From contig NZ_JACVAI010000002.1 of the NCBI RefSeq assembly GCF_014851765.1, forward strand, positions 682,001-746,000: a stretch of DNA of 64,000 nt. The letters are read 5' to 3'. The notes under the pieces were generated by a model that was not told where the DNA came from, searched no databases, and was given only the letters and a program-made list of their open reading frames with translations. Source of the stretch: Pseudomonas sp. PDM04 (GTDB lineage: Bacteria; Pseudomonadota; Gammaproteobacteria; Pseudomonadales; Pseudomonadaceae). Below are positions 1 through 8,202 of the stretch, in pieces (the stretch's first letter is position 1; every line of letters starts with the position of its first letter). A program made the translations under genes and the position numbers.

Positions 1-1
1 A

Positions 2-412
2 CTGTTCAGCGCCGAGGAACAGGCCTCGGCACAGGCCTTGATGCGGCAACAGGGGCGCCTTGCCACCGGCTACTACAGCGGCCCGGCGGACCAGCAGAAG
101 AACTGGAAAGACCCGTATGCCAACGACCCTTACGGCCGGGCCAAGGCGGCGCTGGATTTCATGAACAACATGAGCCCTGAAGAAAAGGCCAAGCCCGAGT
201 GGCTGGCGCAGCGCCTGTCGCTGGAAGCCGCGCTGAACCAGAGCCAGGGCTCGGAACTGGACCCGGACAAGAAAAAGACCGGGCATTTCCCCAACCTGGC
301 GGAAATCCTTTCGGGCGCGGTGACGCAATCTGAAGAAGAGCAATCCAGCCAGTCACGCTTTGGCGACCCGTCCGCACAAATCCTGAAGAAGCTTGAATCG
401 CAGGCGTCCTGA
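2..412 (+). CDS. Hypothetical protein, 5'-truncated by the window edge
   Basis: An open frame runs in from the window edge, with no start visible, to a TGA at 410-412, so only the C-terminal 136 residues are present. The visible part is hydrophilic, rich in Gln, Glu, Lys and Ser, and has no membrane segment, Cys pair or motif that I recognise. A TTG inside the frame at 38 is not a convincing start because the frame stays open upstream with coding-like codons. The gene is followed by about 150 bases before the next start. I do not recognise the family. It is called because the frame is open to the edge and uses codons typical of its neighbours. Confidence 0.6.
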   Translation: MFSAEEQASAQALMRQQGRLATGYYSGPADQQKNWKDPYANDPYGRAKAALDFMNNMSPEEKAKPEWLAQRLSLEAALNQSQGSELDPDKKKTGHFPNLAEILSGAVTQSEEEQSSQSRFGDPSAQILKKLESQAS

Positions 413-563
413 TTCACCGGCCATGCAACGCGGGACGCAGGCCGGGTGACGGGGCTGCGTTCTGCGCACGCCCCCTCCCCCCAATGCTCTGTGGCATGAT
501 GCCCCTCAACGTTGTCCATTGCGGTCCAACCGATTGCAACCCGCTAACGATGAGGTCTGTTTC

Positions 564-1403
564 ATGAGCAAAGCGCCCTACGTTCCGCCCAAGGTCTGGA
601 AAAATGAAGCCCCCTCCGGCGGCCAGTTCGCCAGCATCAACCGGCCCACTGCCGGCCCTACGCATGACAAGCCCTTGCCGGTTGGCAAGCAGCCGTTGCA
701 GCTCTATTCCCTGGCCACGCCCAATGGCGTGAAGGTCACCATCCTGCTGGAAGAGCTGCTGGCGCTCGGGCACACCGGCGCCGAATACGATGCGTGGCTG
801 ATCCGCATCGGCGAAGGCGATCAGTTCTCCAGTGGCTTCGTCGAAATCAACCCGAACTCGAAAATCCCGGCACTGCTGGACCGCAGCGTGGAGCCGCCCG
901 TACGAGTGTTCGAGTCCGGTTCGATCCTGCTGTACCTGGCGGAAAAATTCGGCGCCTTGCTGCCAACCGATCACGCCGGCCGCACCGAAACCCTGAACTG
1001 GCTGTTCTGGCAAATGGGTTCAGCGCCCTACCTGGGCGGCGGTTTCGGACATTTCTACGCCTATGCGCCAGAGAAGTTCGAATACGCGATCAACCGCTTC
1101 ACCATGGAAGCCAAGCGTCAGCTGGACGTGCTCGACCGGCGCCTGGCCGAAAGCCGTTACCTGGCCGGTGACAGCTACACCATCGCCGACATCGCGGTCT
1201 GGCCGTGGTACGGCCAACTGGTGCGGAACAACGTCTACTCGGCCGCCGAATTCCTCTCGGCCCACGAGTACACGCATGTGCAGCGCTGGGCCGAGGAAAT
1301 TGCCCAGCGGCCAGCGGTCATCCGTGGCCAGCGGGTCAACCGCACCTGGGGCGACGAGGCCAGCCAGGTCGCCGAACGGCATCAGGCGCAAGACCTGGAC
1401 TAA
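564..1403 (+). CDS. yghU: YghU-type glutathione S-transferase / disulfide-bond oxidoreductase
   Basis: This 279-residue protein has the order seen in YghU/nu-class glutathione transferases: an N-terminal extension of about 45 residues, a thioredoxin-like domain with the SLATPNGVKV motif, then an all-helical C-terminal domain ending in a Trp/Pro-rich tail. Family members bind two glutathiones and reduce disulfides or organic peroxides in the cytoplasm rather than conjugating typical GST substrates. The family lacks a classic N-terminal catalytic Tyr or Ser and uses Thr/Asn near the TPNG motif, which is present here. The ATG at 564 is chosen because homologues begin MSKAPYVPP; the frame stays open upstream without a site. 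It stands alone, with a REP-like repeat downstream. Confidence 0.9.
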   Translation: MSKAPYVPPKVWKNEAPSGGQFASINRPTAGPTHDKPLPVGKQPLQLYSLATPNGVKVTILLEELLALGHTGAEYDAWLIRIGEGDQFSSGFVEINPNSKIPALLDRSVEPPVRVFESGSILLYLAEKFGALLPTDHAGRTETLNWLFWQMGSAPYLGGGFGHFYAYAPEKFEYAINRFTMEAKRQLDVLDRRLAESRYLAGDSYTIADIAVWPWYGQLVRNNVYSAAEFLSAHEYTHVQRWAEEIAQRPAVIRGQRVNRTWGDEASQVAERHQAQDLD

Positions 1404-1446
1404 ACTCTGCTGTGGGCTGCCTGACTCCCCGTGGTGCTTCTGCCTC

Positions 1447-1479
1447 CATCGCGAGCAGGCTCGCCCCCACGGCGAACAC
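1447..1479. repeat. REP-like palindromic repeat (GCGAGC-AG-GCTCGC type)
   Basis: The core GCGAGC at 1451-1456 and GCTCGC at 1459-1464 form a 6-bp inverted repeat with a 2-base centre, followed by CCCCAC. The same core recurs at about a dozen places in this window, always between genes. It lies between the convergent yghU and the GAF-GGDEF-EAL gene, where it could also act as a weak RNA hairpin. Confidence 0.75.
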
Positions 1480-1482
1480 TGA

Positions 1483-4383
1483 TCAACAGCGCCCCTTCAA
1501 CAGCGAGGTCGCCATCAGCGCCTCCAGCCCCATCGGCTTGGAGAAGTAATAACCCTGGGCCTGTCCGGCGCCCATTTCGCGCAGCAGGACCAGGGTTTCT
1601 TCATCTTCGACACCTTCGGCTACCACGCTCAGGTCCAGGGATTCGGCCATGCGCACAATCGCCCGGACGATGGCGCGGCTGCGGGCGCTGGTGGTCAGTT
1701 CGAAGATGAACGACTTGTCGATCTTCAAGCCGCTGAAGCGGTATTGATGCACGTAGCTCAGAGACGAGAACCCGGCGCCGAAATCATCGAGCACCACCGA
1801 CATGCCGTTATCGGCCAACTGCTGCATGGTCAGTCGGGCAATGGCCGGCTCGGCCACCAGCGCACCTTCGGTCAATTCCAGGCAGATCCGCGATGGCTCG
1901 ACCCCGTGCTGGGCCAGCAGGGCCAGCACATCCCGGGCGAAATCCGGGCGCGTCATGCTGTAGCTGGAGCAGTTGACGTGCACCGGCGGCCAATGGGCAT
2001 GCTCGGGCTGGGCAAGGATCAGCGCAATGCTGGTGAGCATGTACAGGTCCAGGCGCCCGATCAGGCGCAGCCCCTCGACATCCGGCAGGAACTCGCCAGG
2101 CGCGATCACCCGGCCGCCCGGCTGATGCCAGCGGATCAGCGCCTCGAGCGCCAGCAGTTCACCCGTGTCGACGCTGACGATCGGCTGGAAATACGGCAGC
2201 AGTTCATCGGTACGCTTGAGCGCGTTGCGCAGGGCCCCTTCCCGCTCCACCAGGTCGGAGACCTCACGGCGCACTTCCTGGTTGAACACCGCGTAGCTGT
2301 CGCGCCCGGCACTCTTGACCCGGTACATCGCCGCGTCGGCATCGCGCAACAGGTCGGCGGGTTCGAGATGGAACTGACTGTCGGCACTGACAATGCCGAT
2401 ACTGCAGGACGAAAACACCTCATGACCGTTGATGAAGAACGGCAGGTCGAACGCCAACAGGATCCGCTCGGCGATTTCGATCACCACCTCCAGCGGCGCC
2501 TCGGGCGCGAGCACCGAGAACTCGTCGCCGCCCAGGCGGGCGAGCATGTCAGCCTCGCGCAGGCAGCTGCGCAGCCGGTGGGCGGCCTGCATCAGCAGCA
2601 GGTCGCCGAAATGGTGCCCCAGGCTGTCGTTGACCATCTTGAAGCGGTCGAGGTCAATGAACATCACGGCCAGGTGCCCGCCGTCCCGATCGAACCGTGA
2701 CCAGGCCTGGTTCAGGCGCTGTTGCAAGTAAGTGCGATTGGGCAGCCCGGTCAACGCATCGTGGGAGTTTTCGTGTTGCAGTTTGGCGTTGGCGTGATCG
2801 AGTTCGCGGGTGCGGTTCTGCACCCGGGCTTCCAATTTGAGGTTGGCGGCGTGGATGGCTTCGGCGGCGGTACGACGCGACAACGCCGTGTCGATGTGCC
2901 GCGAGACGAACGTCAGCAATTCCTGGTCGCGCTGGGTGTACCGCACCTTTGGCGTGTAGCTCTGCACCGCCAGCACGCCACGCACCACATCGCCATCGAA
3001 CAGCGGAATGCCCAGCCACGAGCAAGACCGGACCGACTCGTCGATTTCGATTTCACCCTCTGCGGACAATCGGTCGGCATCGTCGGAGTCGATCAGGCAC
3101 GGACGGCGCTGGCGGATCACATATTCCGTCAAGCCCCGGCGCCCGCGCCGTGGCAGCGGGCAGGTCTTCTGCCGCTCATCGACGTAGTACGGAAAGGTCA
3201 CTTCCGTGGTCGCGTCATCGAACAGTGCGATGTAGAAGTTCTGGGCAAACAGCAGATCCCCGACGATGCCATGCAGGGTCTGGAAAAACTCGGCCATGTC
3301 GCCGGGCTGACTCGACAGCTCGGCAATCTGGAACAGCGCGCTCTGCAGATGTTCGGCGCGCTCGCGGTCCGCTACCTCCTGGCGCAAGGCATCGTTGACC
3401 GCCGAAAGCTCCAGGGTCCGGCGCATCACCGTCTGCTCCAGGTCCTCGCGGTGCAGGAGCCGGTCCAGCGCCATCGCCACATGCCGCGCGACCACCAGGA
3501 ACAGGGCGCGGTCCTCGGCGCTGTAGGTCCGGGAAACGTCGTAGACCTGCATGGCGAGCATGCCGAACACGTCGTCGGAGGCATTTTTCAAGGGGGCGCC
3601 CATCCAGAATTCGGGACGGTCACCCACGCAGAAGAAACGCCCTTCGGCCTGGGCCGCAAGAATCCCCGCGGCATCGATCAGCAGTGGCTGGCCGGACGTC
3701 AACACCTGGCCGGTCAACGACAGGTGCGAAGGGTCGAGGTACTCGTAGTTCTCGGACTCCAGGGCGTCGACGTCGATGATGTCGACGTAGTACGGGTAGT
3801 CGATTTTATGGGTGTGCGGGTCGTACAGCGCGAGGTAGAAGTTCTCGGCGTCGATCAGGCTGGCGAGCAGTTGGTGAACCCCGACCAGAAACACCGAGCG
3901 GTCGCGGGTCGAACTGGCCAGGTAGGTGATTTCGTACAGCACCCGCTGAGTATTCTGCGCACGGGCCAGGGTGTCGGTCTGCAACTGCATGCCCAGGCGC
4001 TGGGCAAACTCGGCGAGCACCGGCGCTGCGACGTCATCGCGGGGCGCGAGCAGCCAACCCAGCTCGCTTTCGCCCCTGCCGGTCGGCCAGCGTTGCAGGC
4101 GCCAGTCCTGGCAAAAGGCTTCGAAGTCTTCATTGGCCACGCTGGACGGCCATTGCACCCGAGGGTCGCCCTGACCGACCAGGTGCATTTGTTCACCGGC
4201 ACGGTAAACCACCCACGCGGTGGTGTGGCCCCAATGGCGCGCAGTCTCCAGCAAATGCCCGATCGTGTCCTGGTTGCCAGCGCCGGCCTTGCCGGCGCTA
4301 CCCGAATTCCCTTCCAACGCCGAGGCTGCCACGCCGTCGTCATCGGATTGCAGAGGGGAGCCGGTCAATGGACGAAAACTCAT
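1483..4383 (-). CDS. GAF-GAF-GGDEF-EAL c-di-GMP signalling protein
   Basis: This 966-residue cytoplasmic protein carries two GAF sensor domains (about 145-310 and 345-505), a short coiled-coil linker, a GGDEF diguanylate cyclase domain and an EAL phosphodiesterase domain. The GGDEF motif (618-622) is intact and preceded five residues earlier by an RxxD inhibitory site (609-612). The EAL motif (747-749) and the downstream DDFGAG and KIDKSF motifs are intact, so both making and breaking c-di-GMP are possible. No membrane segment is seen. The ATG at 4383 has a strong GGAGGG site; an in-frame TTG six codons upstream would put that site inside the gene and is rejected. Which activity dominates cannot be told from sequence. 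Confidence 0.93.
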   Translation of the reverse strand: MSFRPLTGSPLQSDDDGVAASALEGNSGSAGKAGAGNQDTIGHLLETARHWGHTTAWVVYRAGEQMHLVGQGDPRVQWPSSVANEDFEAFCQDWRLQRWPTGRGESELGWLLAPRDDVAAPVLAEFAQRLGMQLQTDTLARAQNTQRVLYEITYLASSTRDRSVFLVGVHQLLASLIDAENFYLALYDPHTHKIDYPYYVDIIDVDALESENYEYLDPSHLSLTGQVLTSGQPLLIDAAGILAAQAEGRFFCVGDRPEFWMGAPLKNASDDVFGMLAMQVYDVSRTYSAEDRALFLVVARHVAMALDRLLHREDLEQTVMRRTLELSAVNDALRQEVADRERAEHLQSALFQIAELSSQPGDMAEFFQTLHGIVGDLLFAQNFYIALFDDATTEVTFPYYVDERQKTCPLPRRGRRGLTEYVIRQRRPCLIDSDDADRLSAEGEIEIDESVRSCSWLGIPLFDGDVVRGVLAVQSYTPKVRYTQRDQELLTFVSRHIDTALSRRTAAEAIHAANLKLEARVQNRTRELDHANAKLQHENSHDALTGLPNRTYLQQRLNQAWSRFDRDGGHLAVMFIDLDRFKMVNDSLGHHFGDLLLMQAAHRLRSCLREADMLARLGGDEFSVLAPEAPLEVVIEIAERILLAFDLPFFINGHEVFSSCSIGIVSADSQFHLEPADLLRDADAAMYRVKSAGRDSYAVFNQEVRREVSDLVEREGALRNALKRTDELLPYFQPIVSVDTGELLALEALIRWHQPGGRVIAPGEFLPDVEGLRLIGRLDLYMLTSIALILAQPEHAHWPPVHVNCSSYSMTRPDFARDVLALLAQHGVEPSRICLELTEGALVAEPAIARLTMQQLADNGMSVVLDDFGAGFSSLSYVHQYRFSGLKIDKSFIFELTTSARSRAIVRAIVRMAESLDLSVVAEGVEDEETLVLLREMGAGQAQGYYFSKPMGLEALMATSLLKGRC

Positions 4384-4574
4384 CTGCCCTCCCTGAGCCA
4401 AAAACTGGCGATACTCACTTACCGGATGCTAGCAAAGTGCCGGTGAGCTTCTCGTTTAAAGGTTCTCGACGGTTTTTTCAATGGTTTTATTCGCTTTGCC
4501 CTCCACCAAGGGACGGACGTTAATCAATTTGTGAAATATCGCGCGAATCAGCAACTTCCAGGCCATTGCAAACG

Positions 4575-5054
4575 TCAACCCTTCACCGCCGCTTCAATTT
4601 TCGCGATGTCGATCCTGACCATGGTCATCATGGCCTCGAAGGCTCGTCTGGCCGCTGCAGGATCGGGGTTGATGATCGCCGCCGAGAGCACGCGCGGGGT
4701 GATCTGCCACGACAAACCCCATTTGTCCCGGCACCATCCGCAGGCGATGGCCTCACCCCCGTTGTCGACGATGGCATCCCACAGACGGTCGGTCTCCTGC
4801 TGATCGTCGGTCGCCACCTGGAACGAAAACGCACCGTTGTGCGGGGTGCCGGGCCCGCCGTTCAACCCCAGACACGGCAGCCCCATCACCGTGAACTCGA
4901 CCGTCAGGACATCGCCCTGCTTGCCCGCCGGGTAGTCGCCGGGGGCGTGGTGGACGGCCTCCACCGAGCTGTCCGCAAAGGTCTTTGCGTAAAAGGTCGC
5001 GGCGTCCAGTGCGTCGCCGTCGTACCACAGGCAAATCGTGTTTTTGCTGAGCAT
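4575..5054 (-). CDS. VOC-family protein, PhnB / 3-dmu-9_3-mt type
   Basis: This 159-residue protein resembles the PhnB-like branch of the vicinal oxygen chelate superfamily (Pfam 3-dmu-9_3-mt): an early LWYDGDALDAATFY segment, a central GLPCLGLNGGP strand-turn, and the CGWCRDKWGLSWQI segment typical of the family. Members form beta-alpha-beta-beta-beta dimers and many have no proven enzyme activity, despite an old label as demethylubiquinone methyltransferases. The ATG at 5054 follows a GGAGAA site; the frame is open 14 codons further upstream but without a site. It is a single gene between two c-di-GMP genes. The family is clear; the substrate is unknown. Confidence 0.85.
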   Translation of the reverse strand: MLSKNTICLWYDGDALDAATFYAKTFADSSVEAVHHAPGDYPAGKQGDVLTVEFTVMGLPCLGLNGGPGTPHNGAFSFQVATDDQQETDRLWDAIVDNGGEAIACGWCRDKWGLSWQITPRVLSAAIINPDPAAARRAFEAMMTMVRIDIAKIEAAVKG

Positions 5055-5270
5055 GTCGATTCTCCAGCAATGATCTGAACCGTTCAGTCTAGCCAATCCG
5101 TGATCCAGGCAAGCGCCGGGGGACCCGACTGGCTATCGTTACCTCATACCTGGTCGAACGGGACGCGGCTCGATCGACAGGGCAACACCCGATGACCAGC
5201 GCTGCGAAAAAGGCTGCCGAACGCTTACAATCCCCCCTTTTTCAGGCAACCCAGGTAAACCAGTCAGTCT

Positions 5271-6446
5271 ATGGCGCTCGACCCTATTACGATGTTGACC
5301 ATCAGCGTCGCTCTTGCAGCGGCTGCCGCCCTGTACCTGGCGGTGGAATGGCGCAGCATCCGCGAACCCTCTCTGCTGTTCTGGAGCGCAGGGTTTGCAA
5401 CGATTTGCGTGGGCTCGACCCTCGCTTTGCTGCGGGTCAGCGGGATGCTGCTGATCGGTATCTGGTTCGCCAACGGCTTGCTGGTGACGGCTCACTTCCT
5501 GTTCCTGCTGGGCGTCGCACGGTTCACCGAAGTGCGCCTGTCCCGTGGCTGGTACCTGATTTTCGCCGCCTGGCTGGCCCTGCTGTTGCTGCCGGAAGAA
5601 CCGTCGTGGTCGAAGATCATGCTGGTGGCCAATTCGCTGCTGGTGGCCTTGCCGACCCTCAGGGCCAGCTTTCTCCTGCGGCCCCATGGCCGGTCATTGA
5701 GCGTGGGTGCGGTGCAGCTGCGGTTTGTGCTGTTGACCCACGGACTGTTCTACACGGCCAAGGCCATCTCGGTGGTCATTCCGGGCACGCTGATCGATCT
5801 GGCAGCCCTGCGTGGCGAGATCATCCAGATCTCGCTGGTCGAGGGCGCAATGGCGATCATGCTGATCGCCCTGTCGATGACCGGAACCGAGCGCTACCGG
5901 CGGGAAAAACGCATCGCACGACTGGCCGCGCGCGATCCGCTGACCGCCCTGTACAACCGACGCGCGCTCGAGGTGCGGGCACCGCGCCTGCTGGAGGAAG
6001 TTTCCAGCGTGCGACCCGGGGCGCTGCTGCTGATCGATATCGACAACTTCAAACTGGTCAACGACCTGTACGGCCACACGGCCGGCGACCGCTTGCTGAT
6101 TTCGCTGAGCGAGATGATCCGTTCGGTGCTGCCTGAAGGCGCGCTGGCGGCCCGCTTGGGCGGTGACGAGTTCGTCATCCTGCTCAATGACGCCTCGAGC
6201 GAACGCATCGTCGGGCTGGGCAACACGCTGCGTCATCGTTTTCACCAGACGGCCACGCAGACATTCGTCACGCCGCAACCGGTCACCCTGAGCATCGGTG
6301 CCAACCTGTTCAACCAACCGCCGACCAGCCTGGCGGCCCTGATCGAACAGGGCGACGCGGCACTCTATGAATCCAAGCGTGGCGGCCGCGACAGCCTGCG
6401 CCTGGTGGACCGGACCCTGGCCAGCGGCGAACTGCAGCGCCATTGA
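5271..6446 (+). CDS. Membrane-bound GGDEF diguanylate cyclase
   Basis: This 391-residue protein has an N-terminal half of about six or seven hydrophobic segments (residues 5-205), followed by a cytoplasmic GGDEF domain with an intact active site at 297-301. Unlike the neighbouring GAF-GGDEF-EAL protein, the position five residues before GGDEF reads PEGA, so the RxxD product-inhibition site is missing; such cyclases are often not feedback-inhibited. The membrane half resembles no named sensor domain that I recognise and may sense a membrane or periplasmic signal. The start is the ATG at 5271, with AGGTAA upstream at a long distance. The 3' end is 9 bases from the convergent GFA-family gene. 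Confidence 0.93.
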   Translation: MALDPITMLTISVALAAAAALYLAVEWRSIREPSLLFWSAGFATICVGSTLALLRVSGMLLIGIWFANGLLVTAHFLFLLGVARFTEVRLSRGWYLIFAAWLALLLLPEEPSWSKIMLVANSLLVALPTLRASFLLRPHGRSLSVGAVQLRFVLLTHGLFYTAKAISVVIPGTLIDLAALRGEIIQISLVEGAMAIMLIALSMTGTERYRREKRIARLAARDPLTALYNRRALEVRAPRLLEEVSSVRPGALLLIDIDNFKLVNDLYGHTAGDRLLISLSEMIRSVLPEGALAARLGGDEFVILLNDASSERIVGLGNTLRHRFHQTATQTFVTPQPVTLSIGANLFNQPPTSLAALIEQGDAALYESKRGGRDSLRLVDRTLASGELQRH

Positions 6447-6455
6447 TCGTCCACC

Positions 6456-6845
6456 CTACTCCTCGCGTCCCTTGCCCTCCCGGTCATGCTCGTAGCGACG
6501 GCTGAGCGCAAACGGCGGCAGCCAGGCTTCGCGGCGGCTGATCCAGCTTTCGTACGTCGGGATCAGTTGATCGGGGGCGTCCAGCGAACCCAGGTTCACT
6601 TCGATTTCGTCATCGCTGCGGGAAAACACCGAAGAGCCGCAACGTGGGCAAAAAAAACGCCCGGCGTAGTCACGGGTTTCACCCTCGATCGTCACCGCCC
6701 GCTCCGGGAAAATCGCCGACGCATGAAACAGCGCCCCGTGATGTTTGCGGCAATCGAGGCAGTGGCACACACCGACCCGATAGGGGCGCCCTGCCGCCTC
6801 GATGCGGACGCTGCCGCACAGGCAACCCCCGGTGAATCGTTCCAT
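6456..6845 (-). CDS. GFA-family zinc protein (CENP-V/GFA domain)
   Basis: This 129-residue protein has the seven-cysteine pattern of the GFA/CENP-V fold: C8 and C10 in GGCLCGS, C27, C29 and C32 in CHCLDC, and C66 and C69 in FCPRCGS. These bind two zinc ions in family structures. The founding member, Gfa, was reported to speed glutathione addition to formaldehyde, but most members have no established reaction, so the function is open. A perfect AGGAGGTGCGCC Shine-Dalgarno fixes the ATG at 6845, 16 codons inside the longer open frame. It is convergent with the diguanylate cyclase and divergent from the toxin-antitoxin operon. Confidence 0.88.
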   Translation of the reverse strand: MERFTGGCLCGSVRIEAAGRPYRVGVCHCLDCRKHHGALFHASAIFPERAVTIEGETRDYAGRFFCPRCGSSVFSRSDDEIEVNLGSLDAPDQLIPTYESWISRREAWLPPFALSRRYEHDREGKGREE

Positions 6846-6907
6846 GGCGCACCTCCTGTTGAAGTTGTGTGGTTTATCCATAGTAGCCGCCATTGGTCGT
6901 GGCAGAC

Positions 6908-6937
6908 TTGATCTATAGACGCATCATGCCTTAATTT
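6908..6937 (+). promoter_or_regulatory. Candidate promoter of the Xre/RES operon
   Basis: TTGATC (6908-6913) and TAATTT (6932-6937) are separated by 18 bases and lie 32 bases before the antitoxin ATG. Each hexamer matches the sigma-70 consensus at four positions. The -10 overlaps a palindrome, as expected of an autoregulated toxin-antitoxin promoter. This is a reading of the sequence only. Confidence 0.45.
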
Positions 6938-6953
6938 GAATCTATGGAATCAA
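6936..6953. promoter_or_regulatory. Candidate antitoxin operator palindrome
   Basis: TTGAATCTATGGAATCAA reads nearly the same on both strands (14 of 18 positions, perfect outer TTGA/TCAA arms). It sits between the -10 and the Shine-Dalgarno of the antitoxin gene. A second ATCTATAG copy lies at 6911-6918. Xre-type antitoxins usually bind such sites to repress their own operon. Confidence 0.45.
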
Positions 6954-6968
6954 TTTGAGGTGTCGAAC

Positions 6969-7373
6969 ATGGCCGTTGCCCTCCAGCCATCAGCGTTTAC
7001 CAAGAACCAATGCGTCACGGGCCTGCGTGCAGCGGTCGGCATCCTTGAAAAATGGCGGGCGTCCAGTGAGCAGGCCTGCCGCATCCTGCGCATTTCCCGC
7101 AGCACCTACACCCGCGCCCGTCAGCAGGACCCCGATTGGGCCGTGGCGCTGGACGCGGACCAGATGCAGCGCATCAGTTTCGTGCTCAACATCCACGCCG
7201 CCCTGCGCCTGGTGTTCGACAACCCCGAGAACGTCTACGGCTTTGTGTCGATGAACAACGACAACGAATTCTTCAATGGTCGCTCGCCACTCGAGATCAT
7301 GGCGCAGGGCGACATGATCTCCCTGTATGAAACCTTCCGCCGCATCGACGTCCTGCGGGGTGCGCAATGGTGA
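6969..7373 (+). CDS. Xre/MbcA/ParS-type antitoxin (DUF2384)
   Basis: This 134-residue protein has an N-terminal helix-turn-helix region (about residues 15-60) and a C-terminal DUF2384 toxin-binding region containing NGRSPLEIM and LYETFRRID, the usual signature of Xre antitoxins paired with RES toxins. It neutralises the RES protein encoded next and represses the operon by family analogy. The start at 6969 has a GAGGTG site; an in-frame upstream ATG at 6936 lies inside the candidate operator and has no site. The stop overlaps the toxin start in ATGGTGA, so the two are translationally coupled. Confidence 0.92.
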   Translation: MAVALQPSAFTKNQCVTGLRAAVGILEKWRASSEQACRILRISRSTYTRARQQDPDWAVALDADQMQRISFVLNIHAALRLVFDNPENVYGFVSMNNDNEFFNGRSPLEIMAQGDMISLYETFRRIDVLRGAQW

Positions 7374-8059
7374 GGCTGGACGAGCTGCCGGCCCTCCCCG
7401 ACCAGCCATTGCAGGCTTACCGGCTGGTCAATTCGAAATTCCCGCCGGTGGCGTTGTTCGACGACGTGGCGGATGCCGATGCGTTCGACGTGCTGTATCA
7501 GATCCAGGAACTCACCAACCCCAGGCTGAAAAACGAGGTGGGTCGACTGGAACTGATCCGGCGCAGTGAAATTCCCTTCGGCATTCCCGGCTGCTCCTAC
7601 GCGACTGCGCCCTTCACCCACGTCAACCCGGCGGGTTCGCGCTTCAGCGATGGCAGTTTTGGCGTGCTGTACCTGGCGGACACCCTGGAAACCGCACTGG
7701 CTGAAGTGAAGCATCACCAGAGCCTGTACTGGTCGAAGGTCCCACTTCTGAACTATGAGCGGTTCGTCTTTCGTGGCCTGTCCTGCTCGTTCATCCAGGC
7801 CGGGATGAAAGACGCGACCGGCATTGCCCTGACCGATCCGGTTTACGATCCCGACGACTACACCGCTGCCCGGCGTCTGGGGAAAAAGGTCAGGGAAGCC
7901 AAGTGTCCCGGGCTCCGTTACCACTCGGTGCGCAACGTCGGCAGTCATTGCTGGGCGCTGATGACACCGCGGCCGGTGGTGTCAGTGATTCAGGCGGCGC
8001 ATTACGAGATGATCTGGAATGGGCAGATGACCAGCGTCAGCCAGATCAGTGAGGCTTGA
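7367..8059 (+). CDS. RES-domain toxin (NAD+-degrading family)
   Basis: This 230-residue protein is a RES-domain toxin. The family fold resembles ADP-ribosyltransferases, and characterised members deplete NAD+ in the cell and stop growth. The conserved residues are visible: R92 in SRFSD, Y102 in LYLAD, E113 in LAEVKHH and S187 in HSVRN, with the R-10-Y-11-E spacing expected. The length is normal, so the toxin looks intact. The start overlaps the antitoxin stop by 7 bases. Activity is inferred from family work, not shown here. The next gene starts 143 bases downstream and is unrelated in sequence. Confidence 0.93.
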   Translation: MVRLDELPALPDQPLQAYRLVNSKFPPVALFDDVADADAFDVLYQIQELTNPRLKNEVGRLELIRRSEIPFGIPGCSYATAPFTHVNPAGSRFSDGSFGVLYLADTLETALAEVKHHQSLYWSKVPLLNYERFVFRGLSCSFIQAGMKDATGIALTDPVYDPDDYTAARRLGKKVREAKCPGLRYHSVRNVGSHCWALMTPRPVVSVIQAAHYEMIWNGQMTSVSQISEA

Positions 8060-8147
8060 TGCCCCTCCCACCTCGACCGATGGGAGTCCAACCACTCATT
8101 AGCGCCATCGATAGTCACCATCAGTTCAATGAAGTTCTCTTAAAAAT

Positions 8148-8192
8148 TCCGGGGCGTAACATCACACCCATACCAACCCATAACACCCCGGA
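8148..8192 (+). promoter_or_regulatory. Inverted repeat covering the ribosome binding site of the repeat-protein gene
   Basis: TCCGGGG (8148-8154) and CCCCGGA (8186-8192) can pair over a 31-base loop. The right arm includes the first three bases of the GGAG Shine-Dalgarno (8190-8193) of the gene starting at 8203. Pairing would hide the ribosome binding site, so translation could be conditional. No known riboswitch or thermometer pattern is recognised. Confidence 0.4.
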
Positions 8193-8202
8193 GCACACCA
8201 CC

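Noticed and set aside
2722..4446. A 574-codon open frame opposite the GAF-GGDEF-EAL gene
   Set aside because: Antisense shadow; no start site or family, and the true gene has intact GGDEF and EAL motifs.
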